DNA of 64,000 bases from Neobacillus niacini (lineage in GTDB: Bacteria > Bacillota > Bacilli > Bacillales > Cytobacillaceae), in NCBI RefSeq assembly GCF_019749295.1, contig NZ_JACWFG010000013.1, forward strand, positions 62,001 to 126,000, written 5' to 3'. Positions 35,172 to 43,994 of this stretch are shown here, one piece after another (position 1 is the first letter of the stretch; each line of letters begins with the position of its first letter). The notes beneath the pieces are model-generated. The model saw nothing but the letters and a program-made list of their open reading frames with translations. It did not search any database and had not been told where the DNA came from. The position numbers and the translations under genes were made by a program.

Positions 35172-35714
35172 ATGGAAGAAAAATTAAATATTATTATTAC
35201 AGAACTAGGAAATTTAAATAAAGGTCAATACGAATTACTATCTCGTGCTGATAAAATAGAAAACGGCCAGCTGGAACTAATGGGACGTTCAGAAAAGTTG
35301 GAAAAAGGTGTTACCGAATTAATGGGTCGTACATATAACGTAGAAAAAGGCGTGACAGTTTTAATGGTAAGCACTGAAAATTTACAAAAAGGACAAGATA
35401 AAATAATTGACCGAACTGAAAGTTTAGAAAAGGGTGTGACCGAGTTAATTGGCCGCACTGATAATTTAGAAAAAGGTCAAGAAGTATTAATATGTCGCAC
35501 TGAAAATTTAGAAAAGGGTCAGGATATATTGTCATCTGGACAAAATGAAATAAAAGAATTAATTAAACATACAACTACATTTATGACTGAAAACTTCACG
35601 TATTTTCGAAAAGATATGAAAGCATTAGCTTTGGAAGTTAACTCTGATGTTGAGCTATTGTTCAAAGAGATGGGAGATGTAAAGAGAAAGGTGAATAAAC
35701 TAGAACAGAAATAA
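35172..35714 (+). CDS. Coiled-coil protein with 14-residue tandem repeats
   Basis: 180 residues. Residues about 25-120 are six or so copies of a 14-residue unit built on RTENLEKGVTELMG, with clear DNA-level repetition of about 42 bases between 35280 and 35530. The 14-residue period is two heptads, so a parallel coiled coil is expected. A GQNEIKELIKHTTTFM block then links it to the upstream paralogue, and the C-terminus is a further helix. The period suggests repeat-number variation between strains. Ribosome site AGAGGGG. Function unknown. Confidence 0.6.
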   Translation: MEEKLNIIITELGNLNKGQYELLSRADKIENGQLELMGRSEKLEKGVTELMGRTYNVEKGVTVLMVSTENLQKGQDKIIDRTESLEKGVTELIGRTDNLEKGQEVLICRTENLEKGQDILSSGQNEIKELIKHTTTFMTENFTYFRKDMKALALEVNSDVELLFKEMGDVKRKVNKLEQK

Positions 35715-35760
35715 AGATCTCTTTGTTATTTATTTAAAAAATGTAGAGAGGGAGATTTTT

Positions 35761-36111
35761 ATGTACAATGTCTTATATTTATATCCTGTCCTGAAAGATA
35801 AAAAAGATAGGTTTATAGAGATTAACAAAAAGGCATCCCTTATTTACAAGGAATATGGTGCTGTTGAAGATGAGATTTTCCAAGGCACTTTTTTTGATGC
35901 TATCTATGGTTGTAAAGGGATGAAGTCATCGGTAGATTTTCATGAAAATGAAACTTTGATGTGCTCAGTTTCTACATTTAATAGTAAACATCATCATGAT
36001 ATGGTAATGGAAAAGGTTGACTGTGATAGGCGAATTGAAGAATTATATAATGAGATGATTAACGTTGTAGATATGAGCCGAGTTGTTCGCGGTGAATTTG
36101 TAAAGGTTTAA
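35761..36111 (+). CDS. Small protein, possibly DUF1428-like
   Basis: 116 residues. INKKASLIYKEYGAVEDEIFQ resembles the helix-strand of dimeric alpha/beta barrel DUF1428 proteins, and MCSVSTFNSKHHHDMVMEKV the second half, but the match is by eye and weak. Start supported by AGAGAGGGAG. Lies directly behind the coiled-coil gene and before a perfect terminator, so the three genes may be one transcript. Function unknown. Confidence 0.45.
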   Translation: MYNVLYLYPVLKDKKDRFIEINKKASLIYKEYGAVEDEIFQGTFFDAIYGCKGMKSSVDFHENETLMCSVSTFNSKHHHDMVMEKVDCDRRIEELYNEMINVVDMSRVVRGEFVKV

Positions 36112-36166
36112 TGATACGATACATACTTTGATTAATAACCTGTATTTTGGTGAAATAAATGGTACA

Positions 36167-36203
36167 AAAATGGCTTAGAGTTGACATAACTCTAAGCCAT
36201 TTT
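36167..36203 (+). terminator. Terminator (GGCTTAGAGTT type), second copy
   Basis: AAAATGGCTTAGAGTT (36167-36182) pairs perfectly with AACTCTAAGCCATTTT (36188-36203), loop GACAT. The 36112-36444 gap otherwise holds nothing I can support. Confidence 0.85.
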
Positions 36204-36444
36204 AACAGTTTAAAAAACATGTGCTTTTATTTGGGTATTATTGGTTAATAATAGGTAGGAAATGTCATGTTTCGTCAATGAACAGGTTACATACCAAACT
36301 TTGTCTCAGAACTAAAAAACAAAATCTCTACTAAATATTCTAGATGACCACTTTATAGGGACAATGCATTCAGGGTCGAAATAAAGAAACTGGGGAAAAT
36401 AAGTCATAATAATAGGAAATCAAAAGTAGTAAGGGTGGAAATAG

Positions 36445-39400
36445 ATGAGTTTTCAAAAATGGTTGAGGATTGTGGTTCCAGAGGTTCAGCTAATTGATTT
36501 TATTCAAAAAGAGGGGTTTCGCGGGAAGAAACGAAGAAATGTAATGGTGACACAAATGAGTGCAGGGGGAGGAAGTATTCCAACTAGTTCAGCCATTCCA
36601 GGCACCAATCATTCAAGTATTCCTCAAAGCGGTGGAGCAATGAAGGAAGCAGCTCGGGATGCTAGACTTGGGATTAAAAATCTCACTCTAAACACATCCA
36701 ATGAAGAACTTGACAAGCTCTTTGAAGAAATCAAAATTATCCTCAATACCCATGTCCTCGGACAAGCAAGATACATAGATGATTTACTGGTTTGTTATAA
36801 AAAGGCGTTCTTGGCGAGAAATAAAGGGAGTGTTCAAAATACCATTTTACTGAGCGGACCTGCCGGAACGGGGAAAAGCCTTAGCTTAAATATTTTAATC
36901 AACGAACTTTATAAAAAGAAGCTTATTCCCTATAAAAGTTATTCTACCATTGACTTAAGCCAATATGGGGAAAGAGATATTCATACCAACTTTATTGTGG
37001 ACTGTTCTGCATTATTTAGTTATGGAATCGGGAGTGTATGTTTCACGGGTTTTGAAAAAGCACATGCCGATGTTCTTCATTATGTAACCAAGCTGTTTAG
37101 AGATGGGTATTTCCGGACGCCGGAAGGGATTGTTGTCAGTGCTTCCGATTATTTCTTACTTCTCTATATGGATGGCGAAGTAAAGGAAAAGGATACGGGC
37201 CAGCAAATTCCTTTGTCTATTGCTAATCGTGTCCAACCTGGATTGTTGCGGGAGATTCAATCCTTTGCGTATACAGAACCATTGAAAATCGATTCTCTTC
37301 GCAGCATTTTACATATGCAGCTTCAACAAGCAGCAGCAAAATTACAAACGCAGGCTCAGGTTTCGGTGCAATTTGATGCCAATGTATTTACTGACCTGGC
37401 TCAAAGAATTCTAGCTTCGAAAAGATATGGAGAGGCCATTTCTGAGCTGGTAGAAAATCACTTTTTATCTGTCCTTTTAGATGCTCGGGCAAGAGGACGA
37501 ATTAGCAGCAGCCAAGTAATCTCTGTGAAAATGGAAAATGACCGCTTTATTGCCGATACAGGTAAGGAGAGAATTTTACTTAAAACCATTTCGATTATTA
37601 AAGAAGAAACATTAGATGACATCCTAGCTGAACTAGATAGTTTGGTTGGATTGGATTCGGTTAAAACCTTTGTTCACGAGCTTCTGCAAACGGTGAGATT
37701 ACAGAAACAGCGTGAAGCTCTTGGTGGGAAAATAACCCCTATGACCTTACATATGGTTTATACAGGGAACCCTGGAACAGGGAAAACATCTGTTGCACGA
37801 TTGATTTCAAGAATTTTAAAAGCGATGGGCCTCATGTCACAAGGGCAGCTTGTAGAGGTGGCTAGGCAGGACCTTGTTGGGGAATATGTTGGTTCCACCG
37901 CACCTAAAACAGAAGCAAAGATTCAAAGTGCCCTTGGCGGGGTGCTCTTTGTTGATGAGGCCTACACCCTTGCGCGGAATAAACATGACAGCTTTGGACT
38001 TGAGGCAATTGATACATTGGTTAAAGGAATGGAGGACCACCGCGATCAATTGGTTGTCATTCTTGCTGGATACACCAATGAAATGGAAACCTTTCTAAAA
38101 TCGAATCCAGGTCTTCGTTCGAGATTTCCGTTCATTGTGGAGTTCCCTGACTATACACCTAAAGAAATGATGGATATTCTCCTCATCCAAGCCAAACAGC
38201 GTGATTATGTGATTGATTCATCTGCACATGAAGGATTAATCGAATTATTCGCCAAAAAACAGATTCCTGGGAGAAATGACAGCGGCAATGGAAGGCTTGT
38301 TCGTAATTTAATGGAAGAAGCAATTCGCAAGCAATCTGTCCGGATTACTGAAAATAGCACGAAGGAAAATCAACCGGCGTTAAATACATTGATCAGTATT
38401 GATTTTGGAATCGGAGTTAAAGAAGAGTTTGACTTAGAAAATGCGCTTAAAAATATTATTGGCCTAGACAACGTGAAACATTTTATTCGTTCCTTAGAGA
38501 AGCAAATACTAGCCAATAAACGTCGGAAGGAAGCGGGAATCCAAACCCAGAATGATCAAACCCTGAATATTATCTTCTCCGGAAATCCCGGAACAGGTAA
38601 AACCACGGTTGCACGCTTGTTTGCCTCCATGCTGAAATCCATGGGTGTCATTAAACGAGGGCATCTTGTAGAGGTGGATCGCTCTCACCTTGTGGCAGAG
38701 TATGTAGGACAAACAGCCGTAAAAACAACGGAAGTAGTGGAAAGTGCATTGGGAGGCGTCTTATTCATTGATGAAGCTTATTCTCTTGTGGAGGAAGGAA
38801 CTGCAGGGGGAGGATTTGGGAAAGAGGCCATCGATACGTTGGTTCGCTTAATCGAAAATCATCGTGAAAACCTAGTCGTCATTCTTGCAGGCTATACCAA
38901 TGAAATGCAAAGGTTTCTGGAGTCTAACCCTGGGCTATCCTCACGGTTTCCATTAAATATCACGTTTCCAGATTATAGTGCTGAACAATTATCTCAAATG
39001 ACCAATATCATCGCTAAGTCCAAGGGCTTTGTTGTATCAGAGGATGTAACAACGGCGCTAATGAAATTTTATGAGAAAAGGCAAATCCCTGGTAAAAATG
39101 ATAGCGGAAATGGACGGCTTGTTCGCAATACAGTAGAAAAAGCGATTCGAAATCAATCGATTCGAATCGTAGAGCAGCCTGATTTAGCGGTAGAGGAGCT
39201 GAATCGGTTAACACTTGAAGATTTCCAGCTGGCAGCTGTGGAGAAAAAAGAAACAGCCTTGAAAGAATTAGAGCAAGTGATTGGCTTGGAGAAAATCAAG
39301 GAATTCGTTCGGTCATTGTCCGCTCAAATCGAAATTGCAAAAAAGAGAGAAGAATTAGGGCTGCCAAAGGCTGGCTCACAATCTCTTCATATGGTGTTTA

Positions 39401-40059
39401 AAGGGAATCCTGGTACCGGTAAAACCATGATAGCGCGAATTTTAGCCAAACGCTTGAAGGAGCTTGGGGTTATTAAACAGGATAAACTCGTTGAAACCGA
39501 TCGATCTGGTCTCGTTGCTGGTTATGTGGGCCAAACGGCTCTCAAAACGAGACGGGTACTGGAGCAAGCATTGGGTGGAGTTTTATTTATTGATGAGGCG
39601 TATGCGTTATTGGGAAGCGGCAATGATTTTGGCCAAGAGGCCATTGATACGATCGTTAAATTTATGGATGATCACCGAGAAAATATCATCGTGATTCTAG
39701 CTGGATATGATGAGGATATGGAAAGGTTTTTGGACTCGAATGCGGGCTTGCGATCACGTTTTCCTACAATTATCGATTTTCCAGATTATACGCCGAATGA
39801 ACTGTTACAAATTAGTCGTCTTATCTTTAAAGGAAAAGGCTTTGAAGTTTCTCCGGATACTGAAGCAGCTTTACTTAAAACCTTTTATAAAAATAAACAA
39901 GTTGAAAATGCGGGTAATGGGAGAATGGCAAGAAACATGTGTGAGTTAGCCATCCGTAACCATGCTCTGCGTGTCAGCCAAATAGACAATCCTGATGTAG
40001 AACAATTGGTAACAATTCTTCCGCAGGATATTCCGGAAGTAGGTGAACAAATTGGGTAA
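36445..40059 (+). CDS. Four-module AAA+ ATPase: degenerate ClpB-like module plus three CbxX/SpoVK modules
   Basis: 1204 residues. After a Ser/Gly-rich N-terminal region (to about 75), module 1 resembles a ClpB/HSP100 domain: HVLGQARYIDD, Walker A GPAGTGKS (138-145), but Walker B is TGFEKAH in place of DEIEKAH, so hydrolysis is probably lost. Modules 2-4 are CbxX/SpoVK type with intact Walker A NPGTGKT at about 441, 713 and 987 and Walker B LF(V/I)DEAY, each spaced by about 272 residues, each with an arginine finger region near RSRFP. B. subtilis SpoVK has one such module, so this is a fused triplicate. Ribosome site AAGGGTGG. The next two genes are membrane proteins in the same operon. Confidence 0.9.
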   Translation: MSFQKWLRIVVPEVQLIDFIQKEGFRGKKRRNVMVTQMSAGGGSIPTSSAIPGTNHSSIPQSGGAMKEAARDARLGIKNLTLNTSNEELDKLFEEIKIILNTHVLGQARYIDDLLVCYKKAFLARNKGSVQNTILLSGPAGTGKSLSLNILINELYKKKLIPYKSYSTIDLSQYGERDIHTNFIVDCSALFSYGIGSVCFTGFEKAHADVLHYVTKLFRDGYFRTPEGIVVSASDYFLLLYMDGEVKEKDTGQQIPLSIANRVQPGLLREIQSFAYTEPLKIDSLRSILHMQLQQAAAKLQTQAQVSVQFDANVFTDLAQRILASKRYGEAISELVENHFLSVLLDARARGRISSSQVISVKMENDRFIADTGKERILLKTISIIKEETLDDILAELDSLVGLDSVKTFVHELLQTVRLQKQREALGGKITPMTLHMVYTGNPGTGKTSVARLISRILKAMGLMSQGQLVEVARQDLVGEYVGSTAPKTEAKIQSALGGVLFVDEAYTLARNKHDSFGLEAIDTLVKGMEDHRDQLVVILAGYTNEMETFLKSNPGLRSRFPFIVEFPDYTPKEMMDILLIQAKQRDYVIDSSAHEGLIELFAKKQIPGRNDSGNGRLVRNLMEEAIRKQSVRITENSTKENQPALNTLISIDFGIGVKEEFDLENALKNIIGLDNVKHFIRSLEKQILANKRRKEAGIQTQNDQTLNIIFSGNPGTGKTTVARLFASMLKSMGVIKRGHLVEVDRSHLVAEYVGQTAVKTTEVVESALGGVLFIDEAYSLVEEGTAGGGFGKEAIDTLVRLIENHRENLVVILAGYTNEMQRFLESNPGLSSRFPLNITFPDYSAEQLSQMTNIIAKSKGFVVSEDVTTALMKFYEKRQIPGKNDSGNGRLVRNTVEKAIRNQSIRIVEQPDLAVEELNRLTLEDFQLAAVEKKETALKELEQVIGLEKIKEFVRSLSAQIEIAKKREELGLPKAGSQSLHMVFKGNPGTGKTMIARILAKRLKELGVIKQDKLVETDRSGLVAGYVGQTALKTRRVLEQALGGVLFIDEAYALLGSGNDFGQEAIDTIVKFMDDHRENIIVILAGYDEDMERFLDSNAGLRSRFPTIIDFPDYTPNELLQISRLIFKGKGFEVSPDTEAALLKTFYKNKQVENAGNGRMARNMCELAIRNHALRVSQIDNPDVEQLVTILPQDIPEVGEQIG

Positions 40060-40489
40060 ACTATTTGCAATCATAGGTGCTATAGCCTATTACCTTTTCT
40101 ATCCGTTTCTCTTAATCATGATTTTACTAGGACCCATTATGGAGTTTCCAGTTCTGCTGGAGATCTATGAACTCGAAACGCCTAGAGCAGGTCTAACTTT
40201 ATCTGTGCTATGTATAGTAGGAATCCTTTTATTCTTGTCCTATAAATACCCAAGGCTTGGGTGGTTATATCGAAAATTCCCGGTCATGATTCCATTATTA
40301 CAGATGTTTTTTATCACATTGACAGGTATTGAATTGGGTATATTCTTTGCGAATCTATGGGCGGATAAATTCCTTTACAGTAAAGGCGTGGCTATTTTCT
40401 TATCCATTGTTAGTTTAATTATCGTGCGAAGCTATTTATCGTATTGGTATAGTAAATATCCAATCAGTTATAAAGTTCACAAGGTGTAA
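40052..40489 (+). CDS. Four-TM membrane protein in the AAA+ operon
   Basis: About 145 residues with TM helices near 5-30, 45-65, 80-105 and 115-135 and a basic C-terminus. The start is TTG at 40052 or GTG at 40043, both inside the end of the AAA+ gene; AGGTGA precedes the TTG at a normal distance. The overlap shows coupled expression. No recognised domain. A membrane partner for the AAA+ protein is a natural guess. Confidence 0.6.
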   Translation: MGKLFAIIGAIAYYLFYPFLLIMILLGPIMEFPVLLEIYELETPRAGLTLSVLCIVGILLFLSYKYPRLGWLYRKFPVMIPLLQMFFITLTGIELGIFFANLWADKFLYSKGVAIFLSIVSLIIVRSYLSYWYSKYPISYKVHKV

Positions 40490-40499
40490 GGGGATCGTT

Positions 40500-41105
40500 A
40501 TGAAAAAAGTGAAAAAGCAATCAAATCAACCAAGTACGGAATTTGACCAGCTAAGCAGTGAGTATAGTCAAGATCAGGCAGCACCAGAAATTGTCCCGCA
40601 TCAATCGAAGATTCGAAGGTCATTAGGCTGGAGCGCGTTAACGATTGTCGGAATTGCTATTCTCAGCGGCTTTTTTACAACTAGTTACAGTGATGAAGGT
40701 ACAGCAGAGGAAGTAGTTGCGAATCGAATCAGTACTGCAACTGAAGCAGGTGAAAACTTGTTTACAGAAGAAAACAATGCAAATATTGAGGCAAGAGATT
40801 TTGAGGTCACAAATGCTGGCTCTGATGGCGGAGAAGCTAGGATGTTAATTTGGGACTTTAACCTAGAGGATTTTGATGAAGTCGCTGTTTTGGTTGATGG
40901 CGTACCCGTCAAAGAAAAATTGATTTTGTCAGAAAATGCAGCTGCCATCAGTATACCTGTTCCGAGTACTGTTACGGTCAGAGGGGTAAAAGACGTAGGC
41001 GGCGGGATCTCATACGCAGTTAAATTCCCGAACAATAAATCAACATACTTCAATGTGGTAACCGTTGGACAATCAAATACTTATACGGTCTTACCTAGAC
41101 CGTAA
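40500..41105 (+). CDS. Single-pass membrane protein with extracytoplasmic domain
   Basis: 201 residues: a charged cytosolic N-terminus (1-40), one TM helix (about 43-62) and an extracytoplasmic part of beta-rich character (EVTNAGSDGGEARMLIW to the end). It lies 10 bases behind the four-TM gene with AAGGGGATC, so it is the third gene of the AAA+ operon. Not recognised. Terminator follows. Confidence 0.6.
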   Translation: MKKVKKQSNQPSTEFDQLSSEYSQDQAAPEIVPHQSKIRRSLGWSALTIVGIAILSGFFTTSYSDEGTAEEVVANRISTATEAGENLFTEENNANIEARDFEVTNAGSDGGEARMLIWDFNLEDFDEVAVLVDGVPVKEKLILSENAAAISIPVPSTVTVRGVKDVGGGISYAVKFPNNKSTYFNVVTVGQSNTYTVLPRP

Positions 41106-41119
41106 TGAAATTGTTATTG

Positions 41120-41159
41120 AAAAAGATGGTATGGAACTGGACTTTCATGCCATCTTTTT
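41120..41159 (+). terminator. Terminator of the AAA+ operon
   Basis: AAAAAGATGGTATG (41120-41133) pairs with CATGCCATCTTTTT (41146-41159). Confidence 0.85.
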
Positions 41160-41313
41160 ATATTTCCCTGTAAAAATAAAAGAAAGAATTTCGATATTCG
41201 TTTAATTAAGACTTAAGACTTGGGCAGTTGACTTAGAGGAAGATAGGATGATTGAATTAATAGACATCAATCGGGATATATTATCATTAAGTCTCTTTAA
41301 ATGGTGATATTTT

Positions 41314-41802
41314 ATGAACCTAGATAGATGGATTTTAATAGCCATTATTTGCTTTAGTATAATTATGATATGGATTATGGTCCCAAAGAAAAAGGCAAGA
41401 GAAGCTTGGGTACTTTTCCTATCTATGGGAATGATTACATGGCCAGCTGGTTTGCTTGCAGTTGAAATGGGTTGGATTAAATATCCAGTACAGTTGCTTG
41501 CCAGAGCAAATGATTATAACAAGGCAAGTTTTACTTATGAATTTTTTTTGTTCCCTATGACATCTGTTGTTTTTAGCTTATATTATTCCAAAGTTGTATC
41601 AAAAATCGGTCAGTTCTTATATTTCTTTCTATTTGCAGGCATGTTTACAATAATGGAAATAATTTTAGAGAAGACAACGATGCTCGTGGAATATGATGAG
41701 TGGAAATGGTATTGGACGCTTTTTACTTTAATGGTTTCGTTATATTTAAATCATAAATACTATGAATGGTTTAAAAAAAGATTAAGAGTGGTCTCATTAT
41801 GA
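41314..41802 (+). CDS. CBO0543-family membrane protein
   Basis: 162 residues, about five TM helices. KKKAREAWVLFLSMGMITWPAGLLAVEMGWIKYP is typical of the CBO0543-type membrane proteins, as is the late EYDEWKWYWT segment. Function unknown. No strong ribosome site. The next gene starts inside its stop codon (ATGA overlap), giving a paired arrangement. Confidence 0.65.
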   Translation: MNLDRWILIAIICFSIIMIWIMVPKKKAREAWVLFLSMGMITWPAGLLAVEMGWIKYPVQLLARANDYNKASFTYEFFLFPMTSVVFSLYYSKVVSKIGQFLYFFLFAGMFTIMEIILEKTTMLVEYDEWKWYWTLFTLMVSLYLNHKYYEWFKKRLRVVSL

Positions 41803-42266
41803 GCAAAGAGATTATTGTTATCATCGTATCGTGGATCATTGCCATACTTTGCTTACTTAAATTTATTCCAAAAGAACGAATGAGAGAAGCACATATTTCT
41901 TTTTTATTTACTCAAACATTGGCTTGGATATTTGAATTTATTCAAGTTCATTTTGGGTTGGTTGAGTTTCCATTTAGAGAATTTCATCATACAACTAAAA
42001 TGAGTTTTTCTCTTCACTATTTAGTGATACCTTCTTTTGGCGTGTTTTTTATACTCTTATATCCCTTAAATAACGGGATATTTAGAAGAGTATTACATTA
42101 CTTGATTTTTTCATCAGCAATTGCAACCTATTCTACATTGGTGGAACATTTCACGTCATTAATTGAATTTAAGAAATGGAACTGGATTATAGCTGTATTG
42201 GTTGACTGTTTTTTACTATGGTTTATTAAAAAGTTTATTTTTTGGTTTCGAAAGGAATTGCATTAA
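41799..42266 (+). CDS. CBO0543-family membrane protein, second copy
   Basis: 155 residues and five TM helices, paralogous to the upstream gene: PKERMREAHISFLFTQTLAWIFEFIQVHFGLVEFP and EFKKWNWIIAVLVD match the same blocks. Coupled to its neighbour by a 4-base overlap, and its own TAA overlaps the ATG of the truncated gene that follows. Function unknown. Confidence 0.65.
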   Translation: MSKEIIVIIVSWIIAILCLLKFIPKERMREAHISFLFTQTLAWIFEFIQVHFGLVEFPFREFHHTTKMSFSLHYLVIPSFGVFFILLYPLNNGIFRRVLHYLIFSSAIATYSTLVEHFTSLIEFKKWNWIIAVLVDCFLLWFIKKFIFWFRKELH

Positions 42267-42496
42267 TGGATTTATTTAAAGAAGTTTTTTTAAACCTGGC
42301 AAGGGTTGTGGAGATCATGATACATGGATTATCCGCCTCTTTAATAATGATGTTGATGGTTGTAATTTATCATTACTCAATATTAGCGAATCTATTGTGA
42401 TTTCCTTTATTTAAAGTAACGTGGACTGTCATTGTGGCAGCTTTTTTATTTATGCGACGATACAGTTTAAGTTATAGAAGGATTCTTTGTACTTAG
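42266..42496 (+). pseudogene. Small membrane protein gene interrupted by an in-frame TGA
   Basis: From ATG 42266 (AAAGGA upstream) the frame runs 44 codons with one hydrophobic segment to TGA at 42398-42400. The same frame continues after the TGA with a second hydrophobic segment (TVIVAAFLF) and a basic end, stopping at TAG 42494-42496, total 77 codons. The continuity of a two-TM protein across the stop points to a nonsense mutation rather than a natural end. The 44-residue product may still be made. Confidence 0.5.
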
Positions 42497-42548
42497 TCAA
42501 GAATACATAAAAAAGCAGAACTTGAGCAATTAAAAGAAGGTGAAAATA

Positions 42549-42794
42549 GTGGAAAAACAATTTGAAACTGCACACCGTTTTAGTAGTCATCATCGAAAGC
42601 AATTAGTAAAGGATAAAATATGTGGTTGCTTTTATTGTTTGAAAACCTTTACCCCCTCTCAAATTACCGATTGGTGAGATGATGAAAATACAGAATTATG
42701 TCCATACTGCGGAATTGATTCTATACTTGGAGAGAGTTCTAGTTTTCCCATCAATGAACAATTTCTTAAAGGAATGCATAAGGAATGGTTTTAG
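42549..42794 (+). pseudogene. Zinc-ribbon-like cytosolic protein gene interrupted by TGA
   Basis: From GTG 42549 with GAAGGTGA upstream, 82 codons are aligned with a small Cys-rich protein: CGCFYC near residue 28 and LCPYCGIDSILGESS near residue 50, a motif of a conserved Bacillus cytosolic protein family. A TGA at 42675-42677 cuts the frame between these two Cys pairs. No frameshift is seen, so a single point mutation would restore it. Second TGA-interrupted gene in a row. Confidence 0.6.
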
Positions 42795-42887
42795 TATGCG
42801 GCTATGCAACAATTTGATATAGTAGAAGAAAAGTAGAGCCATTTACTATATTTCAGTTAAGACATACATAATGGAGAAAAAACGGAA

Positions 42888-43403
42888 ATGAAAAGATTTC
42901 TTGATAGCTCAGAGGAATTATCCGGTAAGGATCAAGGTAACAACACAAGATACAGCCGTCGTATAACCATTAACGGAGAAACCAAAACCATTGCGGAGTG
43001 GTCTCGGATATCAGGTATTGGTCCCAAGGCCTTGAGATATAGAATAGAGTCGGGTTGGGAAGAACAAGACTTATTATTACCTGTTGGAGTTCAAAAGGTA
43101 TATATTACGGTTGGAAACCAAACAAAAACCATCAATGAATGGTCTAAAGAAAAGGGATTATCTAATACCATTATTAGTAAACGTTACAAATCTGGTGTTA
43201 GGGGAGAAGATCTTTTTGCCAATAACCGAAAAATCATTCAGGTTGAAATCGATGGGGTTACGAAATCCTTATCAGGTTGGTCAAAGGAAACAGGCATACG
43301 ACTCACCACACTATTACAACGATATAATAAAGGGAAACGTGGCAAAGACTTAATTGCGCAAACAAAGAAAAAAGCAATCGAACAACTGTCATGGGATCTT
43401 TAA
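42888..43403 (+). CDS. Protein of three NUMOD-like repeats
   Basis: 171 residues built of three repeats of about 40 residues starting near residues 24, 71 and 117, each with the pattern (I/V)(N/G)G..K(T/S)(I/L)..WS...GI....L..RY..G..G.DL(L/F/I). This resembles the HTH-like repeats found beside HNH endonuclease domains of phages and homing endonucleases, but no nuclease domain is attached. GGAG lies about 10 bases upstream. It is probably a DNA-binding remnant of a mobile element. Confidence 0.55.
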   Translation: MKRFLDSSEELSGKDQGNNTRYSRRITINGETKTIAEWSRISGIGPKALRYRIESGWEEQDLLLPVGVQKVYITVGNQTKTINEWSKEKGLSNTIISKRYKSGVRGEDLFANNRKIIQVEIDGVTKSLSGWSKETGIRLTTLLQRYNKGKRGKDLIAQTKKKAIEQLSWDL

Positions 43404-43412
43404 TAAAAGAAC

Positions 43413-43444
43413 GAGCTGTGGGAATTGCTCCCATGCTCATTTTG
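43413..43444 (+). terminator. Terminator of the triple-repeat gene
   Basis: Imperfect GAGC-TGTGGGA with TCCCA-TGCTC stem, followed by ATTTTG. Confidence 0.55.
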
Positions 43445-43531
43445 TAAGCTTATATTTTACTATGACTAAAGATCATTATCGAAATAAATATTAACCATAG
43501 GGTGATCCCAGCTGTTTTTAGTTAGAGTATT

Positions 43532-43578
43532 CCCGGTAAATGTTTGACATCATTCTAACATTTACCGGGTGTTTTTTT
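43532..43578 (+). terminator. Strong bidirectional-looking terminator
   Basis: CCCGGTAAATGTT (43532-43544) pairs perfectly with AACATTTACCGGG (43557-43569), followed by TGTTTTTTT. No gene remains directly upstream, so it may have served a lost gene. The 43404-43994 gap contains this element and the repeat copy at 43797. Confidence 0.8.
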
Positions 43579-43796
43579 ATGGCTATATTTAACGAACATT
43601 AAGACACTTTTGGATGAAGGAGGGAAAGAACACAGGGAAACAAGTGCACTGGTAAGATATTAATAAATAAATTACCTTATTTCTTTAACGGGATATGAAA
43701 GGGAACGCTATATCAGAGGTTCCCATATTTCTTCTCGAAAAACAACAATACTATTTAACAAAGCTTTTTCAAAAAGGAAAGATTATGAAGTATTTT

Positions 43797-43885
43797 ACTT
43801 AAACTTATGGGGTGCAAGAGTTCAAAGGGGTGATCGCTGCGGCGAGCCTTTTTTTATTAAGATAACTGGGAAGGTTAATGAAAGA
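43797..43885 (+). repeat. Dispersed repeat, copy A
   Basis: Contains ACTTAAACTTATGGGGTGC, AAGAGTTCAAA, a hairpin GATCGCTGCGGCGAGC and TTTTTTTATTAAGATAACTGGG-AAGGTTA. Its layout (GGGTGCAAGAGTTCAA, variable hairpin, T run, AACGGG-AGGTTAGTT) recurs at 57946-58028 and 58622-58715. It can also act as a terminator. Confidence 0.65.
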
Positions 43886-43994
43886 GTCCAGATTAATCTT
43901 TTGTTCTGCAATTAGTCCAAATTGTTTAGAATAAAGGTAAAATAAAATTACTTATAGAAATAGTAATTTATCCGATTTTTAGGGAGGGATAATA

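Noticed and set aside
35280-35530. CRISPR-like or iteron array
   Set aside because: The roughly 42-base repeats are in frame and encode the 14-residue coiled-coil units; there are no unique spacers.
42398-42677. Selenocysteine reading of the two TGA codons
   Set aside because: No SECIS-like hairpin directly after the TGAs, and neither protein family uses selenocysteine; nonsense mutation is simpler.
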